From the NCBI GenBank assembly GCA_021371855.1, contig JAJFVL010000052.1, positions 136,969 through 200,968 on the forward strand: DNA of 64,000 bases, given 5' to 3'. This DNA comes from Bacteroidales bacterium. Its GTDB lineage: Bacteria > Bacteroidota > Bacteroidia > Bacteroidales > VadinHA17. A program made the position numbers and the translations under genes. The notes under the pieces were generated by a model, which was not told the origin of the DNA, made no database searches, and was given only the letters and a program-made list of their open reading frames with translations. Below, piece by piece: positions 43,668 through 52,751 of this stretch (positions within the stretch are counted from its first letter, which is position 1; the number at the start of each line of letters is the position of its first letter).

Positions 43668-44056
43668 AAAAGCCCAAAATTAATATTACGGTAGTTAAAG
43701 AAGATACCGGATATAGTGCCAGTACTTTAGTAGATAATGATTTTATAGCAACCGAAGGAAATACCTTTGAGGAACTTAAAACCAACATTTTGGAAGCCAT
43801 AAACCTTTCTTTTGAGGAAAAAGGTTTTGTTTATAATATTGAGGAAATTAAGTTTAGTTATGATCTTGAAAGTTTTTTTGACTTTTATAAGGTTATAAAT
43901 GCAAAGGCACTTTCTGAACGCATTGGGATGAACCAAAGTTTGCTGGCTCAATATATTAAAGGAATAAAAAAACCTTCTGCTGTTCAAACTAAGCGTATTT
44001 TACGGGGAGTTCAGCAAATAGGAAGGGAACTTTCAGATGTTAATTTCTTGCTATGA
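43664..44056 (+). CDS. hicB: HicB-family antitoxin with C-terminal helix-turn-helix
   Basis: A 130-residue antitoxin. The N-terminal part (about 1-60) is the partial RNase H-like HicB fold (VKEDTGYSASTLVDNDFIATEGNTFEELKTNILEA) that caps HicA. The C-terminal part (about 75-125) is an XRE-type DNA-binding domain (AKALSERIGMNQSLLAQYIKGIKKPS). It should repress the pair's promoter, where a palindrome is visible. The reading frame is intact. Confidence 0.92.
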   Translation: MKKPKINITVVKEDTGYSASTLVDNDFIATEGNTFEELKTNILEAINLSFEEKGFVYNIEEIKFSYDLESFFDFYKVINAKALSERIGMNQSLLAQYIKGIKKPSAVQTKRILRGVQQIGRELSDVNFLL

Positions 44057-44515
44057 TCGTAATAATATTTTTTCAGAGGCATATTTAGTTTTTCCCGGAT
44101 AACATTAATTTTTCGTGATGAATTATTTTTGTTGATTGTAACCATACCGGAATAAACCTGACAGGCTTCGCAGCGATCATCTCCTTTCGTTTCTTTACAA
44201 CTAATTTAAAATCTGCCACTTGCAGTTCACTGGTTATGAGCTGTTATTAAATGAATTGATTAAAAAACTGGCTTAAATTACTCTTAAGGTGTTGATAACT
44301 ATACCCAAACTCTATACTTTTATTTTCATTTTTTGCCATTACTTGAGTATTTTAGACATGTCAAAAATTTGGTAAACTGGCAGAAGCACATAAAATCAAT
44401 ATTGACGATGTAATAACTATTTGGCTTTTTTCTCATATATGCTTTATGTAAATATGATCAGTTAGTTAAAATGTATATATCTGTGTCTGAACTTTTTTAA
44501 AAATAATTAATATAT
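44057..44515. other. Gene-free stretch between hicB and the restriction remnant
   Basis: No intact gene is supported. A short open stretch near 44369-44440 reads KFGKLAEAHKINIDDVITIW and could be a fragment, but I do not recognise it. The sequence is AT-rich and full of stops in all frames. Confidence 0.5.
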
Positions 44516-44816
44516 ATGAGTCTGATATTAGAAGGACTGAAAAAGAAGTTGATTGCAATTTCAGATGATGAAAGGCAAATAAGATTCGATGCAAAGTCAA
44601 ACAAATGGAATTCGTAATTTGATCATGAGTGAGTATTTAAATCAGATCATTCCATTGCCTTTTATTGAAGATTTAAGGAAGTCATTGGAAAAACAAACTG
44701 AGATAGCTGAACATATCATGAATCTACAAAATCAAGCCAAATATTTACAAAATCAAGCTGTTACTGTATTGGAAGCAGCAAAAAAACAGGTAGAAAAAAT
44801 GATAATTGGGGAATAA
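44516..44816 (+). pseudogene. Fused type I restriction-modification remnant
   Basis: Two overlapping fragments in different frames. 44516-44617 encodes 33 residues, MSLILEGLKKKLIAISDDER and on, like the N-terminus of type I restriction or methylase subunits. 44589-44816 encodes the C-terminus of a specificity subunit: NGIRNLIMSEYLNQIIPLPF, then EIAEHIMNLQNQAKYLQNQA and a coiled tail ending KMIIGE, the typical end of HsdS. A large deletion appears to have joined the start of one subunit gene to the end of another. Confidence 0.6.
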
Positions 44817-44838
44817 ACATATACCAACAGGAATCACA

Positions 44839-44958
44839 ATGGGTAACGATGAGTCTATCCTTTATTTTCGAAAACAAACAAATAATTGTTCAATTAAAAA
44901 TGACCATCTGCACCTACATGAATTATACAATTACCTTGATAAGCTAAGTAATGAATAA
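44839..44958 (+). CDS. Possible 39-residue small protein
   Basis: An open frame from ATG encodes MGNDESILYFRKQTNNCSIK followed by a histidine- and leucine-containing tail ending KLSNE. It overlaps the start of the next gene by 8 bases, a common sign of translational coupling. I recognise no family. It could also be chance in a decayed region. Confidence 0.3.
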   Translation: MGNDESILYFRKQTNNCSIKNDHLHLHELYNYLDKLSNE

Positions 44959-45961
44959 AGATATACAAACCGCCTTATTCTTAAACCAAAAGCGCTTTAT
45001 TGAAAGAGAATTTTCCAAAGAAAAAGACCTGGAAGATTTAATGTTTGGAAATGCTAAAAGTATTTTCGGAAAAAACAGTATATTAATTGAGGCGAAGAAA
45101 CGTATTGATCATAAAACATTAGGAGGCACAATTCCCGATGCATTTCTTTTTGACTTAAAGAGTCCTGAAAATCCGGAGTTCTATTTGGTTGAAGTCGAAC
45201 TGTCAAGTCATCCATTTTATGACCATATTTTCAAGCAAATAACTAAGTTTTTTGCATTTTTTAAAAACCCCGAAAGTCAAGGTCAGCTAATAACCAAATT
45301 GTACGATATAATACGGACGGATAAAACCTTGTTAAAAGAGTTTAAGTCATTGGTTGGCCATGAAGAAGTATATAAATATATCAAAGACACAGTGGAAAAC
45401 AGCCAGAATATTCTATTGATACTTGATAAAGATATGCCAGAGCTGCCTGAAATAGTTAAAACATATACCGATACCTGGGGCAAAATTGTAAAACTCACAC
45501 TTTTAAAAGAATATTGCTGTAACTCCGAAAGCATTATAAGCCTCACTCCTGAATTTGAGAGCCTGGAATCTGTTGAAAATACTCCTGATGATGATAAAGC
45601 TAATCCTTATACAGAAGAATACCATCTGGAGGGCGTTAGTCCTGAGATTAAAGAAGTTTACTCCATTATTCAAAAATCACTATTCGAACAAATAAAAGAT
45701 ATAAAGTACAACCCACAGAGGTATTACATTTCGCTTCGTAATAAGCGAAATTTTGCATTTTTAGACATACGTAAAAAGAAGCTTAGAATAGTGGCTATGT
45801 TGGAGCAGAACAAGATAGAAGAAAGAATCGCACATCATTTGGTTGGTTCGTTAGCTGAGAGCGTGCAGAAATTTTATAATGGACCATGTGCCGAAATAAT
45901 AGTCACTGATAAAGTTAATATCGATGAAGTTATTAAACTGTTGGTTGAAATTCAAAAATAA
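44951..45961 (+). CDS. PD-(D/E)XK-like protein with C-terminal DUF5655 domain
   Basis: A 336-residue protein. Residues about 40-85 hold a candidate nuclease core: TIPDAFLFDL followed by FYLVEVELSS, giving the D...ExE pattern. An acidic linker (about 205-225) leads to a C-terminal domain (about 235-335; VYSIIQKSLFEQI, RYYISLRNKRNFAFLDIRKKKL) that resembles DUF5655, a domain often attached to restriction-type or DNA-end-processing proteins. It sits between a type I restriction remnant and a RhuM remnant. An anti-phage or DNA-repair role is an inference from this setting. Confidence 0.6.
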   Translation: MNKDIQTALFLNQKRFIEREFSKEKDLEDLMFGNAKSIFGKNSILIEAKKRIDHKTLGGTIPDAFLFDLKSPENPEFYLVEVELSSHPFYDHIFKQITKFFAFFKNPESQGQLITKLYDIIRTDKTLLKEFKSLVGHEEVYKYIKDTVENSQNILLILDKDMPELPEIVKTYTDTWGKIVKLTLLKEYCCNSESIISLTPEFESLESVENTPDDDKANPYTEEYHLEGVSPEIKEVYSIIQKSLFEQIKDIKYNPQRYYISLRNKRNFAFLDIRKKKLRIVAMLEQNKIEERIAHHLVGSLAESVQKFYNGPCAEIIVTDKVNIDEVIKLLVEIQK

Positions 45962-45972
45962 TCCGTCAACCT

Positions 45973-46405
45973 ATGAACACGGGCGAAATACTCATATATC
46001 AAAATTCCGAAGGCAGCATTAAAATTGATGTTCGCCTCGAAGAAGAAACCGTTTGGCTTTCACAAGCTCAAATGGGGTTACTTTTCAATAAAGATAAACA
46101 CACTATATCTGAGCACATTAGCAATTTTTTCAAAGAAGGCGAACTGGATGAAAATTCAGTTGTCCGGAATTTCCGGACAACTGCTTCCGATGGCAAATCG
46201 TACGATGTCAATTACTATAACCATTCTGCATATGAACGGCCGTGAGTTACTTGCCCATGCTGGTAAAATAAGCCACAAAATGGCTTTGAACAAGTCAGAG
46301 GCTGAATATGAAAAGTTCAAAGAGGAACAAAAGAAATTATCTAAAGAAGCGAGTTTGAAAGAAATTGAGGAGGATATTAAGAAACTGAAAGAGATAAAAC
46401 CATAA
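45973..46405 (+). pseudogene. RhuM-family pseudogene with internal deletion
   Basis: 45973-46245 encodes the RhuM N-terminus (EILIYQNSEGSIKIDVRLEE, TVWLSQAQMGLLF, ISEHISNFFKEGEL, then DGKSYDVNYYN), and the frame ends shortly after. From about 46236, in another frame, the C-terminal tail of the same family appears (ELLAHAGKISHKMALNKSEAEYEKF, then a charged helix ending KEIKP). The central two-thirds of the roughly 330-residue protein are missing. A single deletion would explain this. Confidence 0.7.
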
Positions 46406-46483
46406 AAGTTAGTTCCACATAAAAGGCATTTCAGACCAACATTCATTTAATATACTTTCTATATTTGAAAATAATTTCTAATC

Positions 46484-46591
46484 ATGACTCTCAAAGAGTT
46501 AATAATCAAAATACAAAATTATCCGGAAGAGATGCGCGTCATCATCGCAGGCTATAAAGAGTTGCTATTTAAGGAAAAACGCAAGAAGTAA
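46484..46591 (+). CDS. Small protein or fragment, 35 residues
   Basis: The ATG opens MTLKELIIKIQNYPEEMRVI followed by a lysine-rich end. The beginning resembles the N-terminus of short phage- or plasmid-type proteins of the form MTVKELIEKLK with a following acidic-hydrophobic strand. The rest of such proteins is missing, so truncation is likely. 25 bases separate it from the next gene. Confidence 0.35.
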   Translation: MTLKELIIKIQNYPEEMRVIIAGYKELLFKEKRKK

Positions 46592-46615
46592 GAGCACATC
46601 ATTAAGAGAAATCCC

Positions 46616-47086
46616 ATGACTACAATTACAAGAAGTCCGCTTGAAGAGGGGTATGATTTTTACATCACTGATAAATGGAACAAAGAGTATCATTTTAAAA
46701 TATTAACATTTGAAATACCACCAGGAATGCTCTCTGTAGCTATTGAGACAGCTGAGGAGACAGAAACCTATTACCCGAGAAAACTGGAAGTATTATCCGA
46801 TTATAATGCTGATATTGAGCTGGCAGAGTTGCTGTTAAAAGCAAAAATAAAAAAAGAGATAAACCGGAAATCATTAAGACTTTCAAGTGATAATAGTTTT
46901 GAAATTATTGGCAATACTTTACGTGGGGAAATAATAGCAGAGCAAAATATCAGCAATCTGAATGAACCGGTTTTTGCAGTAGATGGCAGAAAGATCTCAA
47001 TTCAGCAATTTTGTGAAATGCTGGCTCCATATTTCTCTTTTAGGTTCAAATTTGAGATAACAGATTCTTCAGACGAAATTTTTTAA
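46616..47086 (+). CDS. Uncharacterised 156-residue accessory protein
   Basis: An intact frame without signal peptide or membrane segment. The C-terminal part (EPVFAVDGRKISIQQFCEMLAPYFSFRFKFEI) resembles a small domain seen at the end of several unknown bacterial proteins (possibly the group called DUF7713); I hold this loosely. The N-terminal part is mixed strand and helix with no known motif. It closes the accessory region, 60 bases before the convergent topB gene. Confidence 0.55.
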   Translation: MTTITRSPLEEGYDFYITDKWNKEYHFKILTFEIPPGMLSVAIETAEETETYYPRKLEVLSDYNADIELAELLLKAKIKKEINRKSLRLSSDNSFEIIGNTLRGEIIAEQNISNLNEPVFAVDGRKISIQQFCEMLAPYFSFRFKFEITDSSDEIF

Positions 47087-47148
47087 GATTACAGGATTAC
47101 CTCTTGACAAGACGGAGACAGAATACAGAACTTCGGGCTCATTTCTTA

Positions 47149-49263
47149 TTATGAAGGTGAGAAATCATTTACAACTTCCTCTTTTTTCGATTCCGGTATT
47201 ACATTGAACGAAAAATCTAAAACCAAAGCTGAATCGATCTTTTTTCCGTCTACAAATAAACCTTTAATTACGGGGGATTTTCCTTTCTGAATCAATGAAT
47301 AAATCTGTTTTTCGTCAAGAATCTTACCGTATTGTTCAAATCTCACTATAAATGTGCAACCATTCTTATATTCGCTGCAACCAAATGCTTTTTTGCCTTT
47401 GAGTATAGTTCCTTTTTTGCATTTCGGGCAGGTAATTGCAACTGTTTTCTTTTCTTCATGTTTCAGATCCTGCTCAATAACAATCATTTTTTTTGTCTCC
47501 AGCTTAACTTCGGCAACTAATTGTGAAACCATTTCTTTCATTTCGTCCAGAAAGCATTTAGGGTCATATTCACCCTTTTCTATCTGACGAAGCTTCTTTT
47601 CCCACATTCCGGTCAACTCAGCCGATTTTAGCAATTCGTTTTGGATGGTGTGTATTAATTGAATACCTGTTTGAGTTGGCACAAGGTTTTTCTTTTCCCG
47701 TATTACAAATTTACGTCTGAACAGAGTTTCTATGATATTGGCACGTGTTGAGGGTCGTCCAATGCCATTTTCTTTCATCAGTTCACGAAGCTCATCATCT
47801 TCCACCTGTCTGCCTGCTGTTTCCATTGCCCTTAGCAGAGTGGCTTCTGTATGCATCTTGGGAGGTTGTGTTTGTTTCTCCAGCAAATCAGGAGCGTGTT
47901 CACCTTTTTCGCCTTTTTCGAAGTGAGGCATAATTTGTCCTTCACTGGTGTCGTTTTCTGTTTCTTTGTCAGTCTCCTTTTTGGGATACAGCACTCGCCA
48001 ACCGTCTTCCAGTATGACTTTTCCGGTAGCTTTAAATTCGTAAGCGCCAGCCATACCAATCACAGTAGTATTAGAAACAATGCAGTCGGGATAGAATACT
48101 GCTATAAATCTGCGGGCAATTAAGTCATAAACCTTTTTTTCCTCCAACATTAATCCTGAAGGCCTTATACCTGTAGGAATGATAGCATGGTGATCGGTAA
48201 TTTTAGTGTCGTCGAATACTTTTTTACTTTTCTTGATTTTTTTCCCAAGCAATGGAGTTATGAATCTTGCATAAGGTTCCATGTTTTTCAAAATGCCCTC
48301 TATCTTGGGATACATGTCGTCAGGCAAAAACGTAGTATCTACACGAGGATAGGTAACCATCTTCTTTTCGTAGAGGTTTTGGATATATTTTAACGTATCA
48401 TCAGCGGTAAAACTGAATTTTTTATTACATTCAACCTGTAATGCAGTTAAATCGAACAACTTAGGAGGAGCTTCATTCCCTTTTTTTTGTTCAAAAGATA
48501 TGATTTCAAAGAGTTTTGTCTTTATTTCGTCAATAATCCGTGAAGCTTCTTCTGCAGTGTCGAACCGCCCCTTTGTAGAATTGAAAATCACATTTCGATA
48601 CTTTGTTTTTATTTCCCAAAATGGTTTTGGAATGAAATTATGAATCTCTTCAAACCGGCGGACAATTAATGCTAATGTGGGTGTTTGAACCCTGCCAATT
48701 GATAAGACCCCTTTTCCGTCAGCATATTTTAAGGTATACAGACGACTGGCATTCATTCCCAGAAGCCAATCCCCTATTGCGCGGGCGTTTCCTGCCGAAT
48801 ACAACCGGTCAAAATCCTGTCCGTCTTTCAACTTTTCAAACCCTTCCTTTATAGCTTCATCGGTCATCGATGAAATCCATAAACGTTTCATTGGTTTTGA
48901 GCATCCTGCTTTTGTATATACCCAACGCTGAATGAGTTCACCTTCAATTCCGGCATCACCACAATTAATAACTTCGTCGCATCCGGCAAACAGTTTTTCT
49001 ATAGTACTAAACTGCTTTTTAACACCATCATTTTCAATGATTTTTATACCAAACCTTGGCGGAATCATTGGTAATGCGTTCATTCTCCACTGTTTCCAAT
49101 CAGGAGTGTAATCTTCAGGATTCTTGAGTGTACATAAGTGCCCAAATGTCCATGTAACCTGATAGCCGTTACCTTCAAAATAACCGTCTTTACGATTATC
49201 GGCTTTCAGTATCCTGGCTATTTCCCTGGCTACACTGGGTTTTTCGGCTATGCAAACTTTCAC
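47149..49263 (-). CDS. topB: DNA topoisomerase III
   Basis: A 704-residue type IA topoisomerase. TOPRIM domain: KVCIAEKPSVAREIAR at the start, then NCGDAGIEGELIQRW with the metal-binding acidic residues. SIGRVQTPTLALIVRR and the active-site tyrosine in TYPRVDTTFLP follow, then a C-terminal zinc-ribbon-like module (CPKCKKGTILKGKKAFGCSE). It relaxes or decatenates DNA using single-strand cleavage. The GTG at 49263 is chosen because the family normally begins with the (M)KVCIAEKPS motif; the frame is open 40 codons further, where it would overlap kdpE. It follows the kdp operon, or has been inserted next to it by an accessory element. Confidence 0.92.
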   Translation of the reverse strand: MKVCIAEKPSVAREIARILKADNRKDGYFEGNGYQVTWTFGHLCTLKNPEDYTPDWKQWRMNALPMIPPRFGIKIIENDGVKKQFSTIEKLFAGCDEVINCGDAGIEGELIQRWVYTKAGCSKPMKRLWISSMTDEAIKEGFEKLKDGQDFDRLYSAGNARAIGDWLLGMNASRLYTLKYADGKGVLSIGRVQTPTLALIVRRFEEIHNFIPKPFWEIKTKYRNVIFNSTKGRFDTAEEASRIIDEIKTKLFEIISFEQKKGNEAPPKLFDLTALQVECNKKFSFTADDTLKYIQNLYEKKMVTYPRVDTTFLPDDMYPKIEGILKNMEPYARFITPLLGKKIKKSKKVFDDTKITDHHAIIPTGIRPSGLMLEEKKVYDLIARRFIAVFYPDCIVSNTTVIGMAGAYEFKATGKVILEDGWRVLYPKKETDKETENDTSEGQIMPHFEKGEKGEHAPDLLEKQTQPPKMHTEATLLRAMETAGRQVEDDELRELMKENGIGRPSTRANIIETLFRRKFVIREKKNLVPTQTGIQLIHTIQNELLKSAELTGMWEKKLRQIEKGEYDPKCFLDEMKEMVSQLVAEVKLETKKMIVIEQDLKHEEKKTVAITCPKCKKGTILKGKKAFGCSEYKNGCTFIVRFEQYGKILDEKQIYSLIQKGKSPVIKGLFVDGKKIDSALVLDFSFNVIPESKKEEVVNDFSPS

Positions 49264-49372
49264 TTTTAAAATGTCTTTTTCAATTTCCAAAATTAGGAAA
49301 ATCACGGAACATTCAAATTGAAGATCCTTGCAGAAGCAACAGTTTTTCAATTCTAATGTCGTGGTTAATAAT

Positions 49373-50056
49373 TTAACTGCCAAACCGATATCCTATTCCG
49401 GATTCGGTATTTAATAATTTGGGTTTTGCAGGATCATCTTCAATCTTTTTACGTAACTGGGCAATGAATACACGTAAGTATTGAGTTTGTTCAATATAAC
49501 CCATACCCCAAACTTCTTTTAGAATATATTGATGCGTTAAAACCCTGCCTTCATTTTTAGCTAATAACGCGAGTAAAGAAAATTCAGTCGATGTGAGTTT
49601 TAGTAATTCGTTTTTCTTTCGTACAATGTGATTGGCCAAATCAATAGATAAAGAGCCAAATTCCAATATTGGCTTATTTGATATATCATGAATTTGCCGG
49701 AGAGCAGCCCTGATACGAGCCAATAATTCTCCCGTCCGAAAGGGTTTTATAAGATAATCGTTGGCCCCGTTATCAAGTGCATTAATTATAGCCTCTTCGG
49801 AATTCCTTACAGAAAGAATTATTACAGGTTTCTTATACCATTCTCTTAATTTTCTCAATATCTCTATACCATCAATATCAGGTAGTCCCAGATCGAGGAT
49901 TATAAGTGAAGGATTATGTGTTGCAGCAGTGATAAGTCCATCTTTTCCCGTAGCAGCTTCAGAAATTTTATATCCGTCTGATGAAAGTGTGATTTCAAGC
50001 AACCTACGTATTTGAACTTCATCGTCAATGATCAGTATTGTTTCCGGTAAATTCAT
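49373..50056 (-). CDS. kdpE: KdpE response regulator
   Basis: A 227-residue OmpR-family regulator. The receiver domain (1-120) has the acidic pair DDE near residue 11, phosphoacceptor Asp in LIILDLGLPDIDG (near 55) and Lys in YLIKPF. A winged-helix DNA-binding domain (about 130-225) has TSTEFSLLALLAKNEGRVLT and GIGYRF. Its gene follows kdpD by 13 bases, so it is the partner of that kinase in controlling potassium uptake. Confidence 0.95.
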   Translation of the reverse strand: MNLPETILIIDDEVQIRRLLEITLSSDGYKISEAATGKDGLITAATHNPSLIILDLGLPDIDGIEILRKLREWYKKPVIILSVRNSEEAIINALDNGANDYLIKPFRTGELLARIRAALRQIHDISNKPILEFGSLSIDLANHIVRKKNELLKLTSTEFSLLALLAKNEGRVLTHQYILKEVWGMGYIEQTQYLRVFIAQLRKKIEDDPAKPKLLNTESGIGYRFGS

Positions 50057-50069
50057 AAATTAATTTTTA

Positions 50070-52745
50070 TTATCCTTTTAAATCTACCTTTGGTATCTCA
50101 GTTGGTATCTTAATTGTGAATATTGCACCACCGTTCTGTCTGTTTTCCACAATTATTGTGCCTTTCTGTGCTTCAACAAAGCCTTTAGCAATAGAGAGTC
50201 CCAAACCGGTACCACCAGCTTTTGATCCTTCCACCCTGTGAAACTTATTAAATATGAGTGATAATTCATTTTCCGGCAGACCCGGTCCTCTATCCATGAC
50301 CTGTAAAGTCATTATTCTGTTGTCATAGAATGCTTTAACTCTAATATTTGATAAGGGAGGTGCATGTTGTGTGGCATTAAAAATCAGATTATATAAAACC
50401 TGTTCCATCAATCCAAAATCGATCTTCACAAAAGGCATATCATCAGGAATTACCACAAGCATTTTGAACTGTTTAAGCTCATCCTGGAGGCTTTCAGTAA
50501 CTTTATTTATCAGGTCGTGAATGTCGCACCAATCAATTCGTGGTGTTATCCGTCCGCTTTCGAGCCGGGACATATTCAGGAGGTTTTCAATAAGGCGGTT
50601 TAACCTCCTGGAAGCTTTGTATATTTCATTGCAAAGTTCGTCACGTATTTCATGTGGATGTTGTGATGTAAGCAGAGAGTCAGAGGCGCCCATAATAGTT
50701 GTTACAGGGATTCTAAGTTCATGTGATATTGAATTAAAAAGTGTTTTGTACAGTTTATCCGATTCATCAAGGAAACGTGCTTTTCTGGCCAGTTCATCTA
50801 AGAAATCCCGTTCAACCGTATTTGATATCTGTGTCAGGAAGGTATTCCAGAACTCTTCATTTTCGCCATGAAGTGGACTAAGATGTTTAACAGCCATAAC
50901 CCCGGGTTTAATGCGATTACCAAGAAGAGGATAAAAAGTAAATTTATTTGAGGGGAGCGTATCTGTGTATTTGCCAGCCCTTCGTGAATGTTTGAATACC
51001 CATTCGGCAACACTCATTTCCTTTTCTGTAAGTATTTTTAATTCAGGATTTCTTGAATACTCTGACAGTTGATTGTTACCATCCTGCAATATAAAAATAA
51101 CATCGAGTCCAAAATGTTTCTTAATATCATTAACTGCAATTTCAATCAATTCCTCCATATTCTCTGCATCTGCCAGTTCTTTTGTAAGTTGATAGAGGGC
51201 ATTTGTACGCTCTTCACGGTCACGTGTAAGCTTTTCCTGCCGGCGTACCCGTGATGTCAGTACCCCGTTAACCATTGCAATGATGAAAAACATACCAAAC
51301 ATTAAAGTATCTTCTGCCTTCCCAATGTGAAAAGTAAACCTCGGAGGTATAAAGAAAAAGTTCCAAACGAAAGCGCTTAGTGAAGAGGCCAGCAAAATCG
51401 GGCCAATCCCCATGAATGTCGCAAGAATTGATACGCCAAAAAGCAGGATAAACGAAACTGCCAGGTAACCAATATGTTCTGCAAAGTAAAAACAAACAAC
51501 AGAACATAAGATGACAATTACAGCAGCTAAAATATACTGCAATGCTCCTGAAGTAAAGACAGGGAATGATAAATTATGTCTTATGTGTCGATCGTTGATT
51601 GCAGTATCAGATCCCAATACATAAACATCTATATTACCGCTATACCTGATAAGTTTTTGAACAAAGTTACCAAGGGTAAAAAGTGAATAAATATTCCGGC
51701 GCTGAGGTTTTCCGATAATAATATGTGTAATATTCTCCTTGCGGGCAACCGATAGAATAGCTTTAACTATATCGTCACCGGATGTCGTCATAATTTCAGC
51801 TCCAAACTGCCTTGCAAGGTTCAGGTTTTTGCTGAGTTGTTCCTTTTGATCTGCATTTAGAGGTTTTGAAGTTTCGATGTACAATGCAGTTAAGCTTGCC
51901 CCCATAGTATATGAAATATTTTTTGCCCATCGGACAAGCCTTGCCGAATGAGGGCTTGGACCAATAACAGCCAACAGGTGCATACCCGACTTCCATGGAC
52001 CGGGTATTCGTTTCTGCTGCATATAAATGCGAAGCTGTTTATCAACCCTGTCAGCTACAATTCGTAACGACATCTCCCGAAGAGCGGTAATATTTCCTTT
52101 TCTGAAGAAATTCCGCACCGCTTCTTTTGAACGATCAGGGGTGTACACTTTTCCTTCGGCAAATCTTTCAAGAAGTTCTTCGGGAGTTATGTCCACTAAT
52201 TCGACCTCATCAGCAGTTTCAAAAATTTCATCAGGAATAGTTTCTCTGATAGTGATTCCGGTTATTTGTGCTACGGTATCATTGCGACTTTCGAGATGCT
52301 GAACGTTTACAGTGGTAAATACATTTATTCCATTATCAAGAATTTCCTGTACATCCTGATAACGCTTGTTATGTCTGCATCCCGGAACATTGGAATGGGC
52401 CAGTTCGTCTACAATTGCTATCTGGGGTTTACGTTTCAGGATGCCATCAAGATCCATCTCCGGAAGTGTTGTTCCTTTATAGCTGATAAGTTTTCTCTCG
52501 ACCTGTTCCAGCCCTTCAATAAGGGCAAGCGTTTCCCTTCTGCTATGAGGTTCAACATAACCGATAACAATATCAATACCCTTGGCTTTATCGGCCAGTG
52601 CAGTGCGGAGCATTGAATATGTCTTTCCGACACCTGCGCACATACCGAAAAATATTTTCAGTTTGCCTCGTTTGCTTTTTTCTTCCTCAAACTTTAAAGA
52701 AGCTAAAAGTTCGTCGGGATTGGGACGGTCGTCTGTGAGGTCCAT
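50070..52745 (-). CDS. kdpD: KdpD sensor histidine kinase
   Basis: An 891-residue membrane kinase. N-terminal KdpD domain (about 25-235) with the ATP-binding-like motif GMCAGVGKT and a DELAHSNVPG motif. A universal-stress-type domain covers about 245-370. Four membrane helices of the DUF4118 region lie at about 395-500, and a GAF-like region at about 520-640. The kinase core has the phosphorylated histidine in FNSISHELRIP, with N, G1 (DRGPGLPE) and G2 (GTGLGLSIAKGFV) boxes. All catalytic motifs look intact. It senses low potassium or turgor and phosphorylates KdpE. Confidence 0.95.
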   Translation of the reverse strand: MDLTDDRPNPDELLASLKFEEEKSKRGKLKIFFGMCAGVGKTYSMLRTALADKAKGIDIVIGYVEPHSRRETLALIEGLEQVERKLISYKGTTLPEMDLDGILKRKPQIAIVDELAHSNVPGCRHNKRYQDVQEILDNGINVFTTVNVQHLESRNDTVAQITGITIRETIPDEIFETADEVELVDITPEELLERFAEGKVYTPDRSKEAVRNFFRKGNITALREMSLRIVADRVDKQLRIYMQQKRIPGPWKSGMHLLAVIGPSPHSARLVRWAKNISYTMGASLTALYIETSKPLNADQKEQLSKNLNLARQFGAEIMTTSGDDIVKAILSVARKENITHIIIGKPQRRNIYSLFTLGNFVQKLIRYSGNIDVYVLGSDTAINDRHIRHNLSFPVFTSGALQYILAAVIVILCSVVCFYFAEHIGYLAVSFILLFGVSILATFMGIGPILLASSLSAFVWNFFFIPPRFTFHIGKAEDTLMFGMFFIIAMVNGVLTSRVRRQEKLTRDREERTNALYQLTKELADAENMEELIEIAVNDIKKHFGLDVIFILQDGNNQLSEYSRNPELKILTEKEMSVAEWVFKHSRRAGKYTDTLPSNKFTFYPLLGNRIKPGVMAVKHLSPLHGENEEFWNTFLTQISNTVERDFLDELARKARFLDESDKLYKTLFNSISHELRIPVTTIMGASDSLLTSQHPHEIRDELCNEIYKASRRLNRLIENLLNMSRLESGRITPRIDWCDIHDLINKVTESLQDELKQFKMLVVIPDDMPFVKIDFGLMEQVLYNLIFNATQHAPPLSNIRVKAFYDNRIMTLQVMDRGPGLPENELSLIFNKFHRVEGSKAGGTGLGLSIAKGFVEAQKGTIIVENRQNGGAIFTIKIPTEIPKVDLKG

Positions 52746-52751
52746 ATAATC

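Noticed and set aside
42619..47086. Prophage or integrative element
   Set aside because: No integrase, phage structural gene or attachment repeats were seen; only broken or small defence-type genes are present.
49264..49383. Longer topB start overlapping kdpE
   Set aside because: The 40 added residues show no family similarity and the family starts at KVCIAEKPS; the GTG at 49263 fits better.
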